NCBI RefSeq assembly: GCF_002846365.1
Contig: NZ_PJMW01000002.1
Location: 3,410,001-3,474,000, forward strand
Direction of reading: 5' to 3'
DNA length: 64,000 nt
Origin: Nocardia fluminea
Lineage (GTDB): Bacteria > Actinomycetota > Actinomycetes > Mycobacteriales > Mycobacteriaceae
The notes beneath the pieces were generated by a model. That model did not search any database, was not told where the DNA came from, and was given only the letters and a program-made list of their open reading frames with translations. Below are positions 60,776-64,000 of this stretch, one piece after another. Made by a program: the position numbers and the translations under genes. Each line of letters starts with the position of its first letter. The stretch's first letter is position 1.

Positions 60776-61345
60776 ATGAGCGAGACCCGCATCCTCACTC
60801 TCGTCGGAAGCCTGCGCGCGGGCTCCATCAATCGCCGCCTGGCCGAGGCTGCCGCGCAGACCGCGCCCGCCGGTGTCGGCATCACCATCTACGAGGGTCT
60901 CGGCGAGATCCCGTTCTACAACGAAGACCTCGACGTACCCGGTGAGGTGCCCGCGCAGGCCGAGGCGCTGCGTGCCGCTGTCGGCGCGGCCGACGCCGTG
61001 CTGCTGGTCACCCCGGAGTACAACGGCACCCTGCCCGCCGTGCTGAAGAACGCCATCGACTGGGCCTCGCGTCCGTACGGTGCCGGTGCGATCAAGGGCA
61101 AGCCGGTCGCCGTGGTGAGCGCGTCGATCAGCCCGAACGCCGCGGCGTGGGCGCACGGCGACACGGTCAAGTCCGTCGGGGTGGCGGGTGGCGTCGTCGT
61201 CGAGTCGGCGCACGCGCACTTCGCGACCATCGGCGAGCGTTTCGCCCAGACCCACCCGGCCGAGGACGCCGAGGCGCTGACCCAGCTCGGCGCGACGGTG
61301 CACGAGTTGGTCGCCGCGGTGAACGGCACGTTGATCTCGGCGTAA
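60776..61345 (+). CDS. NADPH-dependent FMN reductase / quinone reductase-like
   Basis: A 189-residue flavodoxin-like protein. LVGSLRAGSINRRLAEAA binds the FMN phosphate, VTPEYNGTLPAVLKNAIDWASRP is the family signature. These enzymes reduce FMN, quinones or azo compounds. ATG 60776 follows AGGAG. Likely induced through the divergent TetR. A strong terminator follows. Confidence 0.88.
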   Translation: MSETRILTLVGSLRAGSINRRLAEAAAQTAPAGVGITIYEGLGEIPFYNEDLDVPGEVPAQAEALRAAVGAADAVLLVTPEYNGTLPAVLKNAIDWASRPYGAGAIKGKPVAVVSASISPNAAAWAHGDTVKSVGVAGGVVVESAHAHFATIGERFAQTHPAEDAEALTQLGATVHELVAAVNGTLISA

Positions 61346-61361
61346 GGTAGTCGTTCGGCAG

Positions 61362-61392
61362 GGGCGTCGCATCCATCGCGGATGCGACGCCC
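61362..61392 (+). terminator. Terminator of the FMN-reductase gene
   Basis: A perfect 13-bp stem (GGGCGTCGCATCC with its complement) and a 5-base loop, followed by TTT, 17 bases after the stop codon. Confidence 0.88.
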
Positions 61393-61521
61393 TTTCGCTG
61401 CCCGCGAGGTTTGCTGAAGACTCGCCGGTAGATGAAATCGTGATCTGAACCACTGTTTTCCCTGCTGGTCGGTGGCCCGTCCTGGGACTTACCGCGTGGG
61501 AATTACATCCGTGCGACTCGC

Positions 61522-61565
61522 AACACCTTGTGTTGTTCCCATCTGTCGGACACTAGGTGTAGTGT
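61522..61565. promoter_or_regulatory. NrdR-like boxes upstream of nrdH
   Basis: ACACTAGGTGTAGTGT (61550-61565) fits the 16-base NrdR consensus (ACAC....GTGT), and AACACCTTGTGTT (61522-61534) is a second near-palindrome about 29 bases centre to centre away. NrdR represses ribonucleotide reductase operons through such paired boxes. The nrdR gene is not in the window. The rest of the 388-base gap holds the leader of nrdH and no other gene. Confidence 0.65.
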
Positions 61566-61733
61566 CTGTCGTACTGGAAGACGGTGCGGAGCCACCACTG
61601 ATCGGGCCCAAGGGAAGGGGTTGCGAGCAGGGCTTTCTTCGTCGGATCCAGGAGTTTGCGCAGCATCACCCGTTCGTGCATTGCATACGGATCACAGGCT
61701 GTGGATCAGGCATAGGAGAGAGGGACTTCCATC

Positions 61734-61967
61734 ATGACCGTCACCGTGTACACCAAGCCCGCTTGCGTGCAGTGCAACGCCACCTACAAGGCTCTCGACA
61801 AGGTCGGCGTGGACTACGACGTCATCGACATCTCGGAGAACGACGAGGCGCGTGACTTCGTCATGGCGCTGGGCTACCTGCAGGCGCCGATCGTCGTCGC
61901 GGGTGACGATCACTGGTCGGGCTTCCGTCCCGATCGCATCAAGGCGCTCGCTGTCGCGGCTGCCTAG
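61734..61967 (+). CDS. nrdH: Glutaredoxin-like NrdH
   Basis: A 77-residue redoxin with the active site C-V-Q-C and the NrdH-type C-terminus WSGFRPDRIKAL. It donates electrons to the class Ib ribonucleotide reductase and is reduced by thioredoxin reductase. ATG 61734 follows AGAGAGGG. First gene of nrdHIE. Confidence 0.95.
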   Translation: MTVTVYTKPACVQCNATYKALDKVGVDYDVIDISENDEARDFVMALGYLQAPIVVAGDDHWSGFRPDRIKALAVAAA

Positions 61968-61997
61968 TTCGCGCCGGTTCGCCGGTAAGGAGGCGCC

Positions 61998-62471
61998 ATG
62001 CCCGAGCGGCTGACTCCGGGCGGGCTGGTCTACTTCTCCAGCGCTTCGGAGAACACCCATCGTTTCGTCGAGAAGCTCGGTCTCCCGGCAACTCGACTTC
62101 CACTACACACCACCGCTGAACCGCCGCGGATCGACGAACCCTACGTGCTGATCACCCCCACCTATGGTGGTGGTCGGCACGTCATGGGCGGAGAACGTCC
62201 CGACAAGGACCTCGTTCCACGGCAAGTCGCCAAGTTCCTCAACGACCCACACAACCGCGCACTGCTGCGTGGGGTGATCGCGGCCGGCAACACGAACTTC
62301 GGCGATACCTATTGCGTTGCAGGGGACATCATCTCGCAAAAATGCGGGGTGCCGTATCTGTATCGCTTCGAACTCATGGGAACCGCTGAGGACGTCGCGC
62401 GCGTCCGAGAGGGATTGGGATTGTTTTGGCAACAGCAACCACAGCACCGGCAGGCAAGTCAGCACGCCTAG
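61998..62471 (+). CDS. nrdI: Flavodoxin NrdI
   Basis: A 157-residue Nrd[19 protein letters not shown] is the FMN loop, TPTYGGG and [19 protein letters not shown] follow. NrdI generates the oxidant that activates the Mn tyrosyl-radical cofactor of NrdF. ATG 61998 follows AAGGAGG. The probable start of nrdE lies within its 3' end. Confidence 0.95.
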   Translation: MPERLTPGGLVYFSSASENTHRFVEKLGLPATRLPLHTTAEPPRIDEPYVLITPTYGGGRHVMGGERPDKDLVPRQVAKFLNDPHNRALLRGVIAAGNTNFGDTYCVAGDIISQKCGVPYLYRFELMGTAEDVARVREGLGLFWQQQPQHRQASQHA

Positions 62472-64000
62472 AGCAGTCGGCGGTGCGGCCCGACGCGGGC
62501 GAGGTGGTCATGGACTACCACGCCCTCAACGCGATGCTGAACCTGTACGGCCCCAACGGCGAGATCCAGTTCGACAAGGACCGCGAGGCCGCGCACCAGT
62601 ACTTCCTGCAGCACGTCAACCAGAACACCGTCTTCTTCCACAACCTGGACGAGAAGCTGGACTACCTGGTCAAGGAGAACTACTACGAGACCGAGGTGCT
62701 CGACCAGTACGGTCGCCCCTTCGTCAAGCAGCTGTTCCAGCAGGCCTACGCCAAGAAGTTCCGGTTCCCCACCTTCCTCGGCGCGTTCAAGTACTACACC
62801 TCGTACACGCTGAAGACCTTCGACGGTAAGCGCTACCTGGAGCGGTTCGAGGATCGCGTCTGCATGGTCGCGCTGACGCTGGCCGCGGGTGACGAGGTGC
62901 TCGCGAGCAACCTGGTCGACGAGATCATCGACGGCCGCTTCCAGCCGGCCACCCCGACTTTCCTGAACTCGGGCAAGAAGCAGCGCGGCGAGCCCGTGTC
63001 CTGCTTCCTGCTGCGCATCGAGGACAACATGGAGTCCATCGGGCGCTCCATCAACTCCGCGCTGCAGCTGTCCAAGCGCGGCGGCGGTGTGGCCCTGCTG
63101 CTCAGCAATATTCGGGAGCACGGCGCCCCGATCAAGAAGATCGAGAACCAGAGCTCGGGTGTCATCCCGATCATGAAGCTGCTGGAGGACTCGTTCTCCT
63201 ACGCGAACCAGCTGGGCGCGCGTCAGGGCGCGGGCGCGGTGTACCTGCACGCCCACCACCCCGACATCTACCGCTTCCTCGACACCAAGCGCGAGAACGC
63301 GGACGAGAAGATCCGTATCAAGACGCTCTCGCTGGGTGTGGTGATCCCCGACATCACCTTCGAGCTGGCGAAGAAGAACGAGGACATGTACTTGTTCTCG
63401 CCCTACGATGTCGAGCGCATCTACGGTGTGCCGTTCGCCGATGTGAACGTCACCGAGAAGTACTACGAGATGGTCGACGACAAGCGCATCCGCAAGTCGA
63501 AGATCAAGGCGCGCGAGTTCTTCCAGACCATCGCCGAGCTGCAGTTCGAGTCGGGCTACCCCTACATCATGTTCGAGGACACGGTGAACCGGGCCAACCC
63601 GATCAAGGGCAAGATCACCCACTCGAACCTGTGCTCGGAGATCCTGCAGGTCTCCACCCCCTCGGAATTCAACGACGATCTGTCGTATTCCAAGGTGGGC
63701 AAGGACATCTCGTGCAACCTGGGTTCGCTCAACATCGCCAAGGCGATGGATTCGCCGGACTTCGGTCAGACGATCGAGACCTCGATCCGCGCGCTCACCG
63801 CCGTCTCGGACCAGACCCACATCTACTCGGTGCCCTCGATCGAGCAGGGCAACAACGAGTCCCACGCCATCGGCCTCGGCCAGATGAACCTGCACGGGTA
63901 CCTGGCGCGGGAGCGGGTCCACTACGGGTCCGAAGAAGGGGTGGACTTCACCAACATCTACTTCTATACCGTGGTGTACCACGCGATTCGGGCCTCGAAC
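62426..64000 (+). CDS. nrdE: Class Ib ribonucleotide reductase large subunit NrdE, 3' end outside the window
   Basis: An open frame from TTG 62426 ([12 protein letters not shown]) to the window end, 525 codons of about 720. [23 protein letters not shown] begins the conserved part; [20 protein letters not shown] has the first active-site Cys; [26 protein letters not shown] and NLGSLNIAK follow. It reduces ribonucleoside diphosphates. TTG 62426 overlaps nrdI by 46 bases; GTG or ATG codons up to 62510 are alternatives. The radical-site Cys and C-terminal Cys pair are beyond the window. Confidence 0.93.
   Translation, partial: MATATTAPAGKSARLEQSAVRPDAGEVVMDYHALNAMLNLYGPNGEIQFDKDREAAHQYFLQHVNQNTVFFHNLDEKLDYLVKENYYETEVLDQYGRPFVKQLFQQAYAKKFRFPTFLGAFKYYTSYTLKTFDGKRYLERFEDRVCMVALTLAAGDEVLASNLVDEIIDGRFQPATPTFLNSGKKQRGEPVSCFLLRIEDNMESIGRSINSALQLSKRGGGVALLLSNIREHGAPIKKIENQSSGVIPIMKLLEDSFSYANQLGARQGAGAVYLHAHHPDIYRFLDTKRENADEKIRIKTLSLGVVIPDITFELAKKNEDMYLFSPYDVERIYGVPFADVNVTEKYYEMVDDKRIRKSKIKAREFFQTIAELQFESGYPYIMFEDTVNRANPIKGKITHSNLCSEILQVSTPSEFNDDLSYSKVGKDISCNLGSLNIAKAMDSPDFGQTIETSIRALTAVSDQTHIYSVPSIEQGNNESHAIGLGQMNLHGYLARERVHYGSEEGVDFTNIYFYTVVYHAIRASN

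Noticed and set aside
62468..63982. 504-codon reverse frame at the window end
   Set aside because: Antisense of nrdE, whose forward frame carries clear ribonucleotide reductase motifs.

Overview
The window is high-GC actinobacterial chromosome, most likely from Nocardia or a close mycolic-acid-containing relative (order Mycobacteriales). The grounds are an Emb-type arabinosyltransferase, an antigen-85-like mycolyltransferase, an LppP/LprE lipoprotein, an MTB12-like exported protein, a small resuscitation-promoting factor, a class A beta-lactamase lipoprotein, a conservon with paired P450s and a class Ib nrdHIE operon. Gene density is high, with many ATGA/GTGA stop-start overlaps and GTG/TTG starts. 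No insertion sequence, CRISPR array or prophage was seen.

Layout. 1-3.6 kb: 3' part of a tRNA-Ala(GGC), then a visibly AT-richer accessory stretch holding a WXG100-type polymorphic toxin cassette (two WXG100 proteins, a nuclease-like toxin gene interrupted by an apparent one-base frameshift, a putative immunity gene) and a VapBC-type module. 3.9-15.5 kb: secreted hydrolases, a fatty-acid desaturase, an HxlR regulator facing a RibD/DHFR-like reductase, a DUF4246 oxygenase-like protein, a PadR regulator with its membrane-protein partner, an LppP/LprE lipoprotein, a metallophosphoesterase and a mycolyltransferase-like esterase. 15.5-23 kb: a very large Emb protein with low-complexity insertions, read in the same direction as a serine hydrolase and a LysR regulator that diverges from a class A beta-lactamase gene. 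23-26.6 kb: RidA-family protein, AraC regulator facing an NAD(P)-binding dehydrogenase-like protein, SGNH hydrolase.

26.8-32 kb: a complete conservon (histidine-kinase-like protein, roadblock protein, DUF742 protein, small GTPase, then two P450s, the first lacking the ExxR motif). 32-35 kb: acyl-CoA dehydrogenase with TetR, tRNA-Glu(CTC), stand-alone LigD-type primase-polymerase. 35-38.5 kb: an HbpS/SenS/SenR-like haem-sensing set and a DM13 protein. 38.9-43.3 kb: Rpf-like muralytic protein, PucR-type regulator, two lipases.

43.5-49.1 kb is the most unusual part. It encodes a 1119-residue protein with an N-terminal Lon (S16)-like peptidase domain, one membrane segment and a WD40-type propeller. 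It diverges from an MTB12-like exported protein, a sigma-factor-like gene and an unrecognised partner gene. Directly after it lies a 38-residue peptide gene built of 11-residue repeats. 49.5-53.6 kb: cation-efflux transporter, small uncharacterised protein, ECF sigma factor and a peptidoglycan amidase. 53.6-59.2 kb: CobW-type metallochaperone and molybdopterin genes (moaE, moaC-moaB fusion, moeA, moaA, moaD). 59.2-64 kb: ammonia-dependent NAD synthetase, TetR/FMN-reductase pair, and nrdH-nrdI-nrdE behind NrdR-like boxes; nrdE runs off the end.

Links between regions are inference: GTTAC/GTCAC/ATTACGG-type repeats precede the Rpf, the 38-residue peptide and the amidase genes, suggesting a shared cell-envelope regulator of the MtrA kind. 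All calls rest on reading motifs by eye; no database search was run.
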